A stretch of 43,058 bases of DNA from contig CAZUNO010000025.1 in the NCBI GenBank assembly GCA_964621445.1, positions 1 through 43,058 of the forward strand. The letters are read 5' to 3'. Positions 1 to 8,609 of the stretch are shown in pieces (position 1 is the stretch's first letter; every line of letters starts with the position of its first letter). Origin of the DNA: CAZUNO01 sp964621445 [NCBI: Candidatus Hadarchaeota archaeon] (lineage in GTDB: Archaea > CAYQAE01 > CAYVLA01). The position numbers were made by a program, and so were the translations under genes. Under the pieces are notes generated by a model. It saw only the letters and a program-made list of their open reading frames with translations. It had not been told where the DNA came from and did not search any database.

Positions 1-389
1 CCAAAACAACCTAAAAACACCCGTTCAAAACCGCCCAACCATCACCCAGAACCCATTCCCCAACTCTCAGATTCTCCACAAGTTACCTCGCATTCCCCTG
101 TCTAACACGGGCTATAGACTCACTATCCAGGTAGCTAAGAAAGGTCTAACTTAGAGTTCAGAGTTAATTTTAAAATACAGACACGGAGTTAAAGCAAGGG
201 GGCCTTCACCCCTTCTTTTCAAGGTCACCCCTCTCTCTTTCCAATCAATATATCCTTATCAACATCTCTCGTATTGCCACTTCAGATTTGGAACTATCAT
301 GCTGAGCGAATTGATTACCCACAATTACTTGTTACCAACGCTGCCTTGATATCCGGTCAACCAGAATACCAATTCAACTGGGCTGCTAC
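1..389. other. Left-edge stretch without a recognisable gene
   Basis: No reading frame here looks like a gene; the open frame from 274 runs antisense to the CBS gene. The first 60 bases are strongly A/C-rich on this strand, a bias also seen in the element-borne gene at 41554, so this could be the edge of foreign DNA (weak inference). Bases 196-214 form a 6-bp stem (AAGGGG/CCCCTT) with a 7-base loop followed by CTTTTC, which could end a rightward transcript entering the window. An A/T-rich patch lies near 166-177. Confidence 0.4.
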
Positions 390-797
390 TCATGCAACCC
401 CTAGTCTATACTTCTCGAGATCAACCACATTGGCCAGGGAAAACATGCCCACGACTTCGCCCTCATCCTTGACAACTAGATGCTTGATTCCCTTCTCGCC
501 CATAACGGAAAGCGCCTCCGATACCGTCATGTCTGCATCTACACTGATTATCGGGGATGACATAACTTCCGAGACCTGAAGTTCTTTTGGAGATTTCTCG
601 GCAGCTACCACCTTGGCCAAAATATCCCTCTCGGTTATAATACCCACTGGTTCCTTTTCTTCCATAACAACGAGGCTTCCGATGTCCAACTCGGCCATGG
701 TCTTGGATGCCTCAATCACGGTTTCACTCCTCCCTACCGTTAGAACGCCCCTGGTCATGAACGCCCTAACCGCCTCGCTCTTCTTTTCAGCCCACAT
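390..797 (-). CDS. Two-CBS-domain protein
   Basis: A 135-residue protein consisting almost entirely of two CBS domains (about residues 8-65 and 72-130). The first carries the typical ITERDIL ending, and the second ends in a matching hydrophobic strand (GMFSLANVV). Paired CBS domains (Bateman module) usually bind adenine nucleotides or SAM and act as regulatory sensors. No catalytic domain is attached, so it probably acts on a partner in trans. The ATG at 797 is supported by an A/T-rich TATA-like element on the minus strand near 825-831, which would place transcription start almost at the start codon. It diverges from the metallophosphoesterase gene, with about 80 bases shared between their promoters. 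The partner and ligand cannot be told from sequence. Confidence 0.85.
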   Translation of the reverse strand: MWAEKKSEAVRAFMTRGVLTVGRSETVIEASKTMAELDIGSLVVMEEKEPVGIITERDILAKVVAAEKSPKELQVSEVMSSPIISVDADMTVSEALSVMGEKGIKHLVVKDEGEVVGMFSLANVVDLEKYRLGVA

Positions 798-850
798 TTC
801 TGACCTGCCTCATAGCCCTAAGACTTCGTTAAGCATTATCAGGGCTAACC

Positions 851-860
851 GATATATAAT
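851..860 (+). promoter_or_regulatory. TATA box for the metallophosphoesterase gene
   Basis: The sequence gatatataat is centred near 856, about 22-26 bases before the TTG at 877. This spacing predicts a leaderless or nearly leaderless transcript and is the main reason for choosing that TTG as start. Confidence 0.55.
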
Positions 861-876
861 CTTCGCCGGGATCCCT

Positions 877-2427
877 TTGGATAAAGCGAAAGACGAGATT
901 TCAATCCTCCAGTTCTCCGATACCCACATCTGGGACGGCCCGACCTTTAACCCACAGGCCTTCAATAAAGCGGTGGAAATGATAAACTCATCGACCGCTG
1001 ACTACTTCATACACACCGGCGATATAACCGAGGAGGGGACCAGGGAGAGCTATGAGATGGCCCGGGCCCTCATATCGGATATTGAGAAGAACGTCATATA
1101 CATTATCGGGAATCATGATGCAAGGAATGTGGGTTACGAGCTCTTCGATGAGTATATAGGACCGACTGAACCGCTATATGTAGACGACAGGGTTCTAATT
1201 GCCGGGTTTGACACCACGGTTCCGGACAGAAATGACGGCAGATTTGGCCCTACCTCGCTCAGGGATCTGCGGGAAACCCTGAGAAGAAATGGCGAGGGGA
1301 AAACCAAGATCGTTGCCTTCCATCACCACCTGATCCCAGTTCCAAGGGCAGGGAGGGAAAGAAGCATGATTATCGATGCCGGGGATGTCATGGAAACCAT
1401 CCTCAGCTACGGCGTCGACCTGGTTCTAAATGGTCATAGACACTATCCAAACATGGTGAGGGTGGAAGATACGGTAATCCTTAACTCCGGAACCACCTCC
1501 AGCAGCAAGACCAGAGCGGGGGATTATCACAACTTCAACTTGATCGAGATATCACCAGGGGAAACATGCCGGTCTAAGGTTCTCAATATAGAGGAACCAA
1601 CTCACAGGACGTTTTCCAGATCCATAGAGAAGTCAAGCAGGCTTGTGGCGGGCAAAGGCAAAAGGATAGCCAGGATCGTTCACATCTCGGATACACATTT
1701 CTCGGACTATCCCGACTTTCTTGCTGAGGCATATGATCTTGCGGTTCAGAGGATTAACCACCTGAACCCCGATCTGGTCGTGCACTGCGGCGATGTGACT
1801 CATGACGGGTTAACTCCCTCATATCAAATTGCGGTTAGGGAACTGCGAAAAATTCTGGCCCCTAAGGTAATACTTCCCGGACCCAGGGACCTACTTCACC
1901 TTGGTCGTCTCATCTTCAGGAAAAGGATCGGTGAATATACACCAACCTTCGAAACTGAAAACTTCCGCCTTCTTGCCTTGAACAGTTCCCAATTCGATGA
2001 AATGAACGGTCGGATCGGGAGGACCCAGCTCCAGGAACTTATCGGAAGAATCTCCGATAGCGATCAGCAAAATCTAAGCCTCGTTGCACTACATCACCAC
2101 CTGCTCCCACTACCACATACGAGGGAAAAATATCCAATTGAGGATTGCGGGGACGTTTTGGCGAACCTGCTACAAAGTAATGTAGACATGGTATTGACGG
2201 GGCACCGACACATATCCCATGCCGAAAAGATAGACAAAACTGTGGTGGTTAACGCCAACACCCTCTCCAGCCGTAGATATCAGGCGAGGTACGGGAATAC
2301 ATTCAATCTCATAGATATCCTATCTGATGGCACCGCTGTAATATCCGAGATAGGCGTCCAGAGTGGGATGAGGAGAATACTTGGAATATATACCCTACCT
2401 TCATCAAGTTCTCGTGGTACAAGCTAG
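877..2427 (+). CDS. Tandem calcineurin-like metallophosphoesterase
   Basis: A 516-residue protein with two consecutive metallophosphoesterase domains. Domain 1 has all signature blocks: SDTH (about 14-17), GD (48-49), GNHD (78-81), HHH (149-151) and GHRH (186-189), so it should bind two metals and hydrolyse phosphoesters. Domain 2 repeats the layout (SDTH 271-274, GD 305-306, HHH 406-408, GHRH 442-445), but the GNHD block reads GPRD (335-338). The metal-bridging Asn and the catalytic His are therefore lost and this half is probably weak or structural. The frame is open back to 613, but that part is antisense to the CBS gene. The TTG at 877, just before the first beta strand and 20-odd bases after a TATA box, is the likely start. 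No signal peptide is seen, so it should be cytoplasmic. The substrate is unknown; the closest general class is Icc/cyclic-nucleotide phosphodiesterase-like. Confidence 0.85.
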   Translation: MDKAKDEISILQFSDTHIWDGPTFNPQAFNKAVEMINSSTADYFIHTGDITEEGTRESYEMARALISDIEKNVIYIIGNHDARNVGYELFDEYIGPTEPLYVDDRVLIAGFDTTVPDRNDGRFGPTSLRDLRETLRRNGEGKTKIVAFHHHLIPVPRAGRERSMIIDAGDVMETILSYGVDLVLNGHRHYPNMVRVEDTVILNSGTTSSSKTRAGDYHNFNLIEISPGETCRSKVLNIEEPTHRTFSRSIEKSSRLVAGKGKRIARIVHISDTHFSDYPDFLAEAYDLAVQRINHLNPDLVVHCGDVTHDGLTPSYQIAVRELRKILAPKVILPGPRDLLHLGRLIFRKRIGEYTPTFETENFRLLALNSSQFDEMNGRIGRTQLQELIGRISDSDQQNLSLVALHHHLLPLPHTREKYPIEDCGDVLANLLQSNVDMVLTGHRHISHAEKIDKTVVVNANTLSSRRYQARYGNTFNLIDILSDGTAVISEIGVQSGMRRILGIYTLPSSSSRGTS

Positions 2428-2467
2428 TGGGGGTAGGACCTTTCATAGAAACAGCCATATTAGCCTC

Positions 2468-3610
2468 TCACCAACCGCAAAGCTCCTTCAACATATTTAC
2501 AAAGTATTTGAAGTTCTCCATAGAGATGTCGGGAGGTACTGCATGGTCCACGCCAGGAAGGTACCCTTTTCTCTCAACTAATGGTGGAACCTTCCTCAGC
2601 ACCTCACTCCGGATTGCCTCCCTACCCCTAGCGAGCGCCCTCTTGTCAATGCCCCCCATCATGACCAGGCTCGGGTACTTTTCCCCCAGTTCGGCAACAT
2701 CCATTCCCGCAGCAACCTCACAGGGCGTTGTACCATCAATATCGAGCTCAAGCCAGGATGGAATCAAGGGTTCGACATAACCGTCGCTATCAACCAGCAC
2801 GGTATTGACTCCATGACCCTTGAGAAAATCGACCAGATCACGGTAGGCATCTCCCATAAATTCCATCATCGTTTGGGGGCCGATCATCGGTCCGTTCTTG
2901 TAACCCATGTCCTCGTTCAAAATAACGTATTCCAGATCCACGGACTCGAGAGCTCTGCGCAGGGCCTCTATCTGGAATTCCGCACAGAAATCCATAATGT
3001 CCTTGATCAGCTCCGGTTCCCTATGTATTCCCGTCGAGATTTTCTTGAGTCCGACCATATCCCGGGTCCACCAGAAGGGTCCTCTAATGGTTGCCGAGAG
3101 AGGATAATCCCTCTCCCTGTAATCGGCGGCCATCTGGTCCCAGTTCTCGGGATATCTCCTGGGGTCCTTTGGATCGTATCTATCCTTGATCTTCTCGAAA
3201 TCCTGCCTGGTCTTGACCGGAAACTCCATGAATACCCTGGTGGCGAAGCCCATCCACCCGTTCTCCCAGTCCTCTTGAAATCCCCTCTGCTTGATTCCCA
3301 GGCTATCTATCCATACCCTGTATCGATCATCCGATTCCAGGATTCTGTGTTCGAAAGGCGGTATGGGTCCCAGTTCTACCCTTTTTCCGCTGGGATTCCA
3401 CTCAAAACCTTCACCCGGGCAGGATGCAATTCCAACTGAACCCAGCGTGCTTTCCTCGAAGCCCAGGTAATCGGGAACCCGCCTGTCCTCGGGCAGCCCC
3501 TGCTCCAACCAGGCCTCACGCGTGAGTGGCCTGACCCCACCAACCGCAAGGGGTATGCGGTCCGGATCCCCAAAATTAGCAACTTCAAGGTATCTTTCCC
3601 TTCGGTTCAT
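2468..3610 (-). CDS. UroD/MtaA-superfamily protein (methyltransferase-like)
   Basis: A 380-residue protein of the uroporphyrinogen decarboxylase fold (PF01208-type). It shows the N-terminal RRERYLEV...DRIPL pattern, a central acidic strand (VILNEDMGY) and the C-terminal GVDHAVPPDIS block typical of UroD-like proteins that are not haem enzymes. Many such archaeal proteins move methyl groups between corrinoid proteins and acceptors. The segment that carries zinc ligands in MtaA/MtbA reads VDSDGYVEP here, without the H-x-C motif, so ordinary methylcobamide:CoM transferase chemistry is doubtful. No corrinoid protein lies next to it. It converges on the metallophosphoesterase gene 40 bases away. 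An 8-bp inverted repeat sits about 40 bases upstream of the ATG. Two relatives occur at 7481 and 40265. The family assignment is firm; the substrate is unknown. Confidence 0.8.
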   Translation of the reverse strand: MNRRERYLEVANFGDPDRIPLAVGGVRPLTREAWLEQGLPEDRRVPDYLGFEESTLGSVGIASCPGEGFEWNPSGKRVELGPIPPFEHRILESDDRYRVWIDSLGIKQRGFQEDWENGWMGFATRVFMEFPVKTRQDFEKIKDRYDPKDPRRYPENWDQMAADYRERDYPLSATIRGPFWWTRDMVGLKKISTGIHREPELIKDIMDFCAEFQIEALRRALESVDLEYVILNEDMGYKNGPMIGPQTMMEFMGDAYRDLVDFLKGHGVNTVLVDSDGYVEPLIPSWLELDIDGTTPCEVAAGMDVAELGEKYPSLVMMGGIDKRALARGREAIRSEVLRKVPPLVERKGYLPGVDHAVPPDISMENFKYFVNMLKELCGW

Positions 3611-3648
3611 CGATAATCTTGCTCCGGGGCAGGAAAATAACGATTGTT

Positions 3649-3671
3649 CATAAATTGGTCATTAATTTATG
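3649..3671. promoter_or_regulatory. Perfect 8-bp inverted repeat upstream of the UroD-like gene
   Basis: CATAAATT and AATTTATG (3649-3656 and 3664-3671) are exact inverted copies separated by 7 bases. The repeat lies 39 bases upstream of the ATG at 3610 in the otherwise featureless 3611-3871 gap. It is A/T-rich, so on the minus strand it may be the TATA region itself, or an operator for a dimeric repressor overlapping it. No regulator gene is adjacent. Confidence 0.4.
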
Positions 3672-3871
3672 GGATCAGCCTTGCCCATTATCATTTTGGT
3701 TAGTTGGATCCTTATAGCGCTCGGCGGAAACCAACGTCCCCCCGCCCCACCCCTGAAGATAGCGATGGGATAGCAAGAACACGATCGTTAAAAATGCGCA
3801 CCCTAGCCATGACCCTTGTTCCCATTATTTCCCCTGAAAGATCGGTTCGTCGGATGTCTGGTCATGTATTT

Positions 3872-5158
3872 CTATTCGCCCTCGCTAAGCCATCTTTCCG
3901 GGAGTATTTTTCCAAGCAGGAAGAACTTCCGATCCGGGTACCATAGAACGGGCTTTTCGTCAACCCAAGTGAAGCTTGAATACATAGCCAGGTCACAGCG
4001 GCCATCACCGTAACCGATCGGCACCCCATCATTGTCCATCAGGAACCTTGGTCCCGAGAACCGGATCGGTTGTTCGGCTCCATCGCAGAAACAACCCCTC
4101 GATACATACACGGGCCTTCTATTGCGGGTTGTGTCTCGTGGGCCCCAGGGACCAAAATGCCCGTCGTGATTATGATAAAGCAGGGCGTACCTTCCATCAC
4201 CAATGGTATATATAGGACAGGGGCTCACCGGATGCATCACCGGTGGTCCCTGGTCGTGATACAGGAGGGGTTTGGGGTTTGACCATCGCCTACCACCATC
4301 CTCCGATACGCTATAGTAGGGACTTCCTCTCGTTGTTCGCATGATACTGAAAAGACGTCCATCGGGCAAAACCACGATGCTGGGTTCCTGTACAACGCTC
4401 ACATCCGGATGTCCCTCAAGCGGCACTTTGAGGGCTTTCTTTCCTGACATGTGGTAGCTTATATCCAGATCACCGGGATCCGGGTCGCTATCCAGGTTCT
4501 CAAACCTCATGAACTCAACCACGGAGGCCTTTGCCCACCATATATCCATGGGGTCCCGGGGACGAACCCGGGGACTAATCCACCTAGTGAACCCGGCCAG
4601 GTATTTTCCATTCGAAACCCTATGGGGCCTCTGCCATACGATCCAGTTGGCTGGGACATCGGTATCCGGGTTATCCCAGCAGCTCCTGGGCATGGGAATC
4701 TCCTGCTCTTTCGACCAAGTATCACCAAGGTCGTCGGAAAACCTAGCGGCCATCAATCCCGTGGTGTGGGTGAACACGTCATTTATTCCGGTATGGAGAT
4801 TATACAGGACATAGATCCTTCCCGATTTAGATACCATGGGAAATCCCCAGCTGGCCATCCCCTTTCCCGTTTTCGGGTCAGCATCCGCCCCGGCTATGGT
4901 CACCGGTTTGGTCCACTTTCTGCCCCTTGGGCTCTTGGAGAACACGATGTGCTGGTCAGGGCATCCCTCACGTGTGCTCTGGGTCCATACCGACATCAAT
5001 GTCCCGTCAGGGGCCTTAAATACCATGAAATGCTCGTTACCGGTATCATGTTTACTACCATCGATGCTGGAGGGTACGTAGACCAAGAAGTCGGGCTTGG
5101 TCCTACCTATTTCGCTACCAAACTGGGATGGAATTGACGATCTGCAACCATAATTCAT
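3872..5158 (-). CDS. Sialidase-like BNR beta-propeller protein
   Basis: A protein of about 428 residues with repeated Asp-box motifs (S-x-D-x-G-x-x-W): SDDLGDTW and SEDGGRRW are good copies, and SKSPRGRKW is a degenerate one. It resembles the six-bladed BNR/neuraminidase-like propeller family (exo-alpha-sialidase-like). Such proteins cleave or bind terminal sugars. No signal peptide is visible, so a cytoplasmic role on imported sugars is possible. The frame also offers an ATG at 5170 that overlaps the MarC stop as TAATG. The ATG at 5158 is preferred because GGTGATC, the extended Shine-Dalgarno sequence seen elsewhere in this window, lies just before it. It is transcribed with MarC. True sialidase activity is unproven; other glycan-directed propeller hydrolases share this fold. 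Confidence 0.75.
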   Translation of the reverse strand: MNYGCRSSIPSQFGSEIGRTKPDFLVYVPSSIDGSKHDTGNEHFMVFKAPDGTLMSVWTQSTREGCPDQHIVFSKSPRGRKWTKPVTIAGADADPKTGKGMASWGFPMVSKSGRIYVLYNLHTGINDVFTHTTGLMAARFSDDLGDTWSKEQEIPMPRSCWDNPDTDVPANWIVWQRPHRVSNGKYLAGFTRWISPRVRPRDPMDIWWAKASVVEFMRFENLDSDPDPGDLDISYHMSGKKALKVPLEGHPDVSVVQEPSIVVLPDGRLFSIMRTTRGSPYYSVSEDGGRRWSNPKPLLYHDQGPPVMHPVSPCPIYTIGDGRYALLYHNHDGHFGPWGPRDTTRNRRPVYVSRGCFCDGAEQPIRFSGPRFLMDNDGVPIGYGDGRCDLAMYSSFTWVDEKPVLWYPDRKFFLLGKILPERWLSEGE

Positions 5159-5169
5159 TGCGATCACCA

Positions 5170-5802
5170 TTATGCCGTTAGATAGGGCAGGGTATTCTTA
5201 ACGCCGTCCACAACGAAGTTCACGGCTATGGCGGTGAGCAGAAGACCGATAACCCTTCGAATCACGCGCATTCCGGTTATACCTATCTTATTCATCAATC
5301 TGGCTCCCATGAAAAGAATCATGAATGATGCAAACATCACCGCTATAAGAACGCCCAACAACCCGGCTTTTTGGGTCATGCCCTCAACCTTGGTCCCGTA
5401 GACGATGCATGTCGTTATGGCACCTGGCCCCGCCAACAGGGGTATGCTTAGAGGAAAAACTGCGATATCCTCCCTGTTCATGGCCTCCGCCTCCTCCTCC
5501 CTTGTGGTCTTGGTCTGGAAGGACCTGGCCCTCAACAAATCCCATCCAATCACGAAAAGCACTATCCCAGCCGCTATCTCAAAGCTGCTGAGCCTAAGAT
5601 GGAGAACATCCAGGATGCTTCTACCTGCCAGGGAAAAAGCGACCAATACCGCTGAGGCTATGATAACCGCCCTTTCAATTATCCATCTCCTGGACTCCGA
5701 AGAAAAACCATCGGTCGCGGCAACGAAAAAGGGGATATTGCCGATGGAATCAACGATGCTAAATAGAGTGACCCCGAAGGTTAGAAGGAGTTCTTGGTTC
5801 AC
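5170..5802 (-). CDS. MarC-family integral membrane protein
   Basis: A 210-residue membrane protein with about six hydrophobic segments and the family block PLSIPLLAGPGAITT (about residues 117-131), which identifies the MarC/UPF0056 (SNAT) family. Members are multi-pass inner-membrane proteins; in a few archaea a relative transports neutral amino acids, but most have no defined substrate. The start is GTG at 5802. The stop overlaps the alternative start of the sialidase-like gene, so the two are probably co-transcribed, although a functional link is not obvious. Confidence 0.85.
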   Translation of the reverse strand: MNQELLLTFGVTLFSIVDSIGNIPFFVAATDGFSSESRRWIIERAVIIASAVLVAFSLAGRSILDVLHLRLSSFEIAAGIVLFVIGWDLLRARSFQTKTTREEEAEAMNREDIAVFPLSIPLLAGPGAITTCIVYGTKVEGMTQKAGLLGVLIAVMFASFMILFMGARLMNKIGITGMRVIRRVIGLLLTAIAVNFVVDGVKNTLPYLTA

Positions 5803-5895
5803 GCGGTAGATATTGCTCGCATGGCTATTATTTTGTTTGGGAGCCCGATATTTGACCTGTACCAGAAACTTGAAGGCCCTTGGTGATTTTATGCA

Positions 5896-7329
5896 TCATT
5901 CTATGGTTGACTGGGCGTAGTCAGGTAGGTAATCGGGCAAAAGATCCTCGAGAATTGGATACCGACCGGTAAAGCATCCCGTACACACCCCACAATCAAT
6001 ATCAAGCGACTCCAGCATGTCCTTTACGGTAGGATAGTAAACCCTGTCTGCGCCCAGCCTCTCGGCCACCGAGACCGCGATGTCCTCCACGGGCTCTCCA
6101 TAGCGCCCAAATGCCGCCGGCGTGCTTCGGGGGTAGAAATCCTTCATACAGGGCCCGGTAAGTGGAGCACAGGACACCATCATGTCCACCTCCTCGGCCC
6201 CCGAGGAGCGGATTTTACCGATCATTCCCTTGCCCCCCACCGTCCCCCTCACGATGCTATCGTCCACAACTATGACCTTGGAATCCCTAACGATGGGTCC
6301 GTTGATCAGGAACTTGACCTCGGCAGCCAGATCTCTCAGTTTCTCGTCGGTTATCTGGAAGGTTCTCCTCCCGTTCTTGGAGGCTATCTCCTCCGAGTGC
6401 TTCCCCGTGGCCTGGCTAAGACCGATTCCAAAAGCCCTACCAGAGTCGGGCGAGGCCCCGACAATTCCAGCCTCCTGAATCTCCTTTTCATATCGCTTCC
6501 CCATCTTCATCCCCTGCTTTCTCCTGAAATCATAAACGTGAGTACCCTCTATTACCGACTGGATGCGGGCGAAGTAGATCCATTCGAAAATGCAGTGAGC
6601 ATGTGGCTTCTCGACCAGCTTCTCGAACCTGGGTCCCTGGTCCTCAAAGATGCATATCTCTCCCGGCTCTATGTACTTGATGAATTCGGCCTCGGTTTCA
6701 TCCAGGGCGACCGACTCGGAGGCCACGACGTGGGTCCCATCCCGACCACCGATGCATAGCGGTCTCACCCCTGTAGGGTCCCTGAAAGCCACCATGAAGG
6801 GGTGTTTCCCCCTCTCCTTTATCATCATCGTAACGCAGTAGTAGCCCCTGCCGTAGAAATCCTCCATGAGGTCCCTCGTCGCCTTCTCCACATCCCCGTC
6901 ATGCCGTCTGAAGCGGGTCAGGAACTCCCTGCCCAGATGCTTCTCATCCAAGAGCCCGCTCTTGCCCACGATGGTCCCGTCCATGGCCATGGCTATCTCG
7001 AAGTCCTTGGTCCTCAGTCGCAAGGGCTGGACGTTGCCTGATTTCTCGAAAAGCGTATGGCCTATCATCGCGTGAGGGCGGGTGGCATCGATCTTCTCCA
7101 GCCTGGGGTAGAGGAACTCGAAGACCTTGCTGCTCTCCCTGCCCTCGGCGGCATGTCCACCGTCAGGGTCGTCCGATGTCGGTGAAAGCCAGTAGAGAAG
7201 CTTTTTGTGGGAGGCGGTGCAGATTCCACACCCCGCTTCCCCCCTATTCTGGAGAGAGACCAAGGCCTTGAAAGCCGTTTTTGTCGTGTTCTCGTCATTC
7301 TCCGATTTAACGCCTATCACACCTGAAAT
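5896..7329 (-). CDS. PurF-like PRPP amidotransferase with a degenerate glutaminase domain
   Basis: About 477 residues with the two-domain layout of amidophosphoribosyltransferase, the first step of purine synthesis. The phosphoribosyltransferase half looks intact: RDPTGVRPL, IYFAR and the PRPP loop VVDDSIVRG (about 354-362). Cysteines at about 246, 394, 449 and 452 match the ligands of 4Fe-4S-type PurF. The glutaminase half is abnormal. Canonical PurF starts M-C-G-V-V-G; here the aligned start is (ATT)-S-G-V-I-G, so the nucleophilic Cys1 is Ser. In addition GHTRYS reads GHTLFE and the HNG block reads MDG. A GAGGTG Shine-Dalgarno sequence sits 5 bases before the ATT at 7329. A GTG at 7320 is the only ordinary start nearby and would drop even the Ser. 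The enzyme probably uses free ammonia, receives it from another subunit, or has a changed role. Confidence 0.8.
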   Translation of the reverse strand: MSGVIGVKSENDENTTKTAFKALVSLQNRGEAGCGICTASHKKLLYWLSPTSDDPDGGHAAEGRESSKVFEFLYPRLEKIDATRPHAMIGHTLFEKSGNVQPLRLRTKDFEIAMAMDGTIVGKSGLLDEKHLGREFLTRFRRHDGDVEKATRDLMEDFYGRGYYCVTMMIKERGKHPFMVAFRDPTGVRPLCIGGRDGTHVVASESVALDETEAEFIKYIEPGEICIFEDQGPRFEKLVEKPHAHCIFEWIYFARIQSVIEGTHVYDFRRKQGMKMGKRYEKEIQEAGIVGASPDSGRAFGIGLSQATGKHSEEIASKNGRRTFQITDEKLRDLAAEVKFLINGPIVRDSKVIVVDDSIVRGTVGGKGMIGKIRSSGAEEVDMMVSCAPLTGPCMKDFYPRSTPAAFGRYGEPVEDIAVSVAERLGADRVYYPTVKDMLESLDIDCGVCTGCFTGRYPILEDLLPDYLPDYAQSTIE

Positions 7330-7480
7330 GGTGACACCTCAGAAATGCGGATGAATAATTGAAAACAGAGGGGATTAAAAACTCTCCCTGCCAGGGAAAT
7401 AACTAAATTTGGAGGCCTTCTCTCCATTATCACCGACTGGAGCCCAAGTCCAGCTCCGGAATCAATAATGGTGTTCACCC

Positions 7481-8593
7481 TTGCAACCAAGAGACAGATT
7501 TCTCAGCGCAGTTCAGCTAGAAGAACCGGACATAGTTCCCTTTACCGATCTATGCCTTGATCCTCCAATAGTGGAGGCCATTACCGGGGACAAGCTAGAA
7601 GGCGAGAGCTTCCTGACCTTCGGTGGGGACAGCCCCTGGGAAACGGCGATTAGAAACAGGGGACAGCTCTCCAGAGCCTGCCTTAAACTGGGCTTTGACG
7701 CCGTTCCCGCAGTAAGCGACTATTCCATATGCAGCAAGGATTATCATCCCCGCGAGCTTGGCGATGGCCGTTTCGTCGACGAGTGGGGCAGGATAATGGA
7801 ATCCCGAAGCGATACCAAGACCACCTGGTGGTTGGACGGGGTAGTCAAGAACGAAGAGGAAAAGAAATCATACAGACCTCCCGACCCTGATGAGGGGGAA
7901 ACTTCCTCCCTTGTGAAAAGGATAATGGAACCCCTGGTAGACCAGGACGTGGCCATGATGGCCCAGGGACACGAGGGATGGCACATGGCCTTCCAGATCC
8001 GCGGAGGTATGGACAAGCTGGTCATAGACATGTACAGACACCCGAGGACAACCAAGAAGTTTCTGTCCCGGATATCCGATGCCTGCTTCAAGATGATCAG
8101 GCTCATGGTTGAGGGAGGAGCCGATGTCATCTTCATTACCGATGACTACGCCGATAACAAGTTGCCCTTTGTAAACCCCGAGATGTTTAGGGAATTCATC
8201 GCGCCTAACATGCGGAGAATAGGAAGGTATGCCAGGAAGAAGGGTCTCCCCCTTTTGAAGCATTCAGATGGGAACGTGGAACCCATAATGGAGGACATGA
8301 TCAAGGCCGGCATTAACGGGATCCATCCCGTTGAACAGGGACCAATGGACCTGGGAGAGGCAAAAAGCGAATACGGGGATAAAATCTGCGTGCTGGGAAA
8401 CGTTGACTGCAAGTACGTTCTTCCACAGGGTTCTCCGGAAGATGTGAAGGAGGAGGTCCAGCGATGCCTGGATTCCGCAGCACCGGGGGGAGGATACATC
8501 CTGTCCACCAGCAATTCGATACATGCCAACTGTGACGTCCAAAACGTCCGTACAATGGTGGATTACGCCCGGAAAGTGGGAAGGTATTCCTGA
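7481..8593 (+). CDS. UroD/MtaA-superfamily protein
   Basis: A 370-residue relative of the proteins at 2468 and 40265. It has the QPRDRFLSAV...EPDIVPF N-terminus, a central FITDDYADN segment and KHSDGNVEP where MtaA/MtbA carry a zinc-binding H-x-C. The His is kept but the Cys is Asp. The C-terminal block GGGYILSTSNSIHANC resembles the catalytic-fold ending of UroD-like methyltransferases. It starts at TTG 7481; the ATG and GTG just upstream are out of frame. It stands alone between divergent or convergent neighbours, without a corrinoid protein. A role in corrinoid-dependent methyl transfer is inference from the family only. Confidence 0.8.
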   Translation: MQPRDRFLSAVQLEEPDIVPFTDLCLDPPIVEAITGDKLEGESFLTFGGDSPWETAIRNRGQLSRACLKLGFDAVPAVSDYSICSKDYHPRELGDGRFVDEWGRIMESRSDTKTTWWLDGVVKNEEEKKSYRPPDPDEGETSSLVKRIMEPLVDQDVAMMAQGHEGWHMAFQIRGGMDKLVIDMYRHPRTTKKFLSRISDACFKMIRLMVEGGADVIFITDDYADNKLPFVNPEMFREFIAPNMRRIGRYARKKGLPLLKHSDGNVEPIMEDMIKAGINGIHPVEQGPMDLGEAKSEYGDKICVLGNVDCKYVLPQGSPEDVKEEVQRCLDSAAPGGGYILSTSNSIHANCDVQNVRTMVDYARKVGRYS

Positions 8594-8609
8594 ATTCGAG
8601 CATTGGGCC

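Noticed and set aside
613-876. Longer N-terminus for the tandem metallophosphoesterase
   Set aside because: This part is antisense to the CBS gene, spans the shared promoter and adds no domain; the TTG at 877 fits the TATA box.
2813-3439. 208-codon open frame on the plus strand
   Set aside because: Antisense to the UroD-like gene and without recognisable structure.
4451-5137. 228-codon open frame on the plus strand
   Set aside because: It lies fully antisense to the sialidase-like gene; its translation is rich in G, P and H with no domain pattern.
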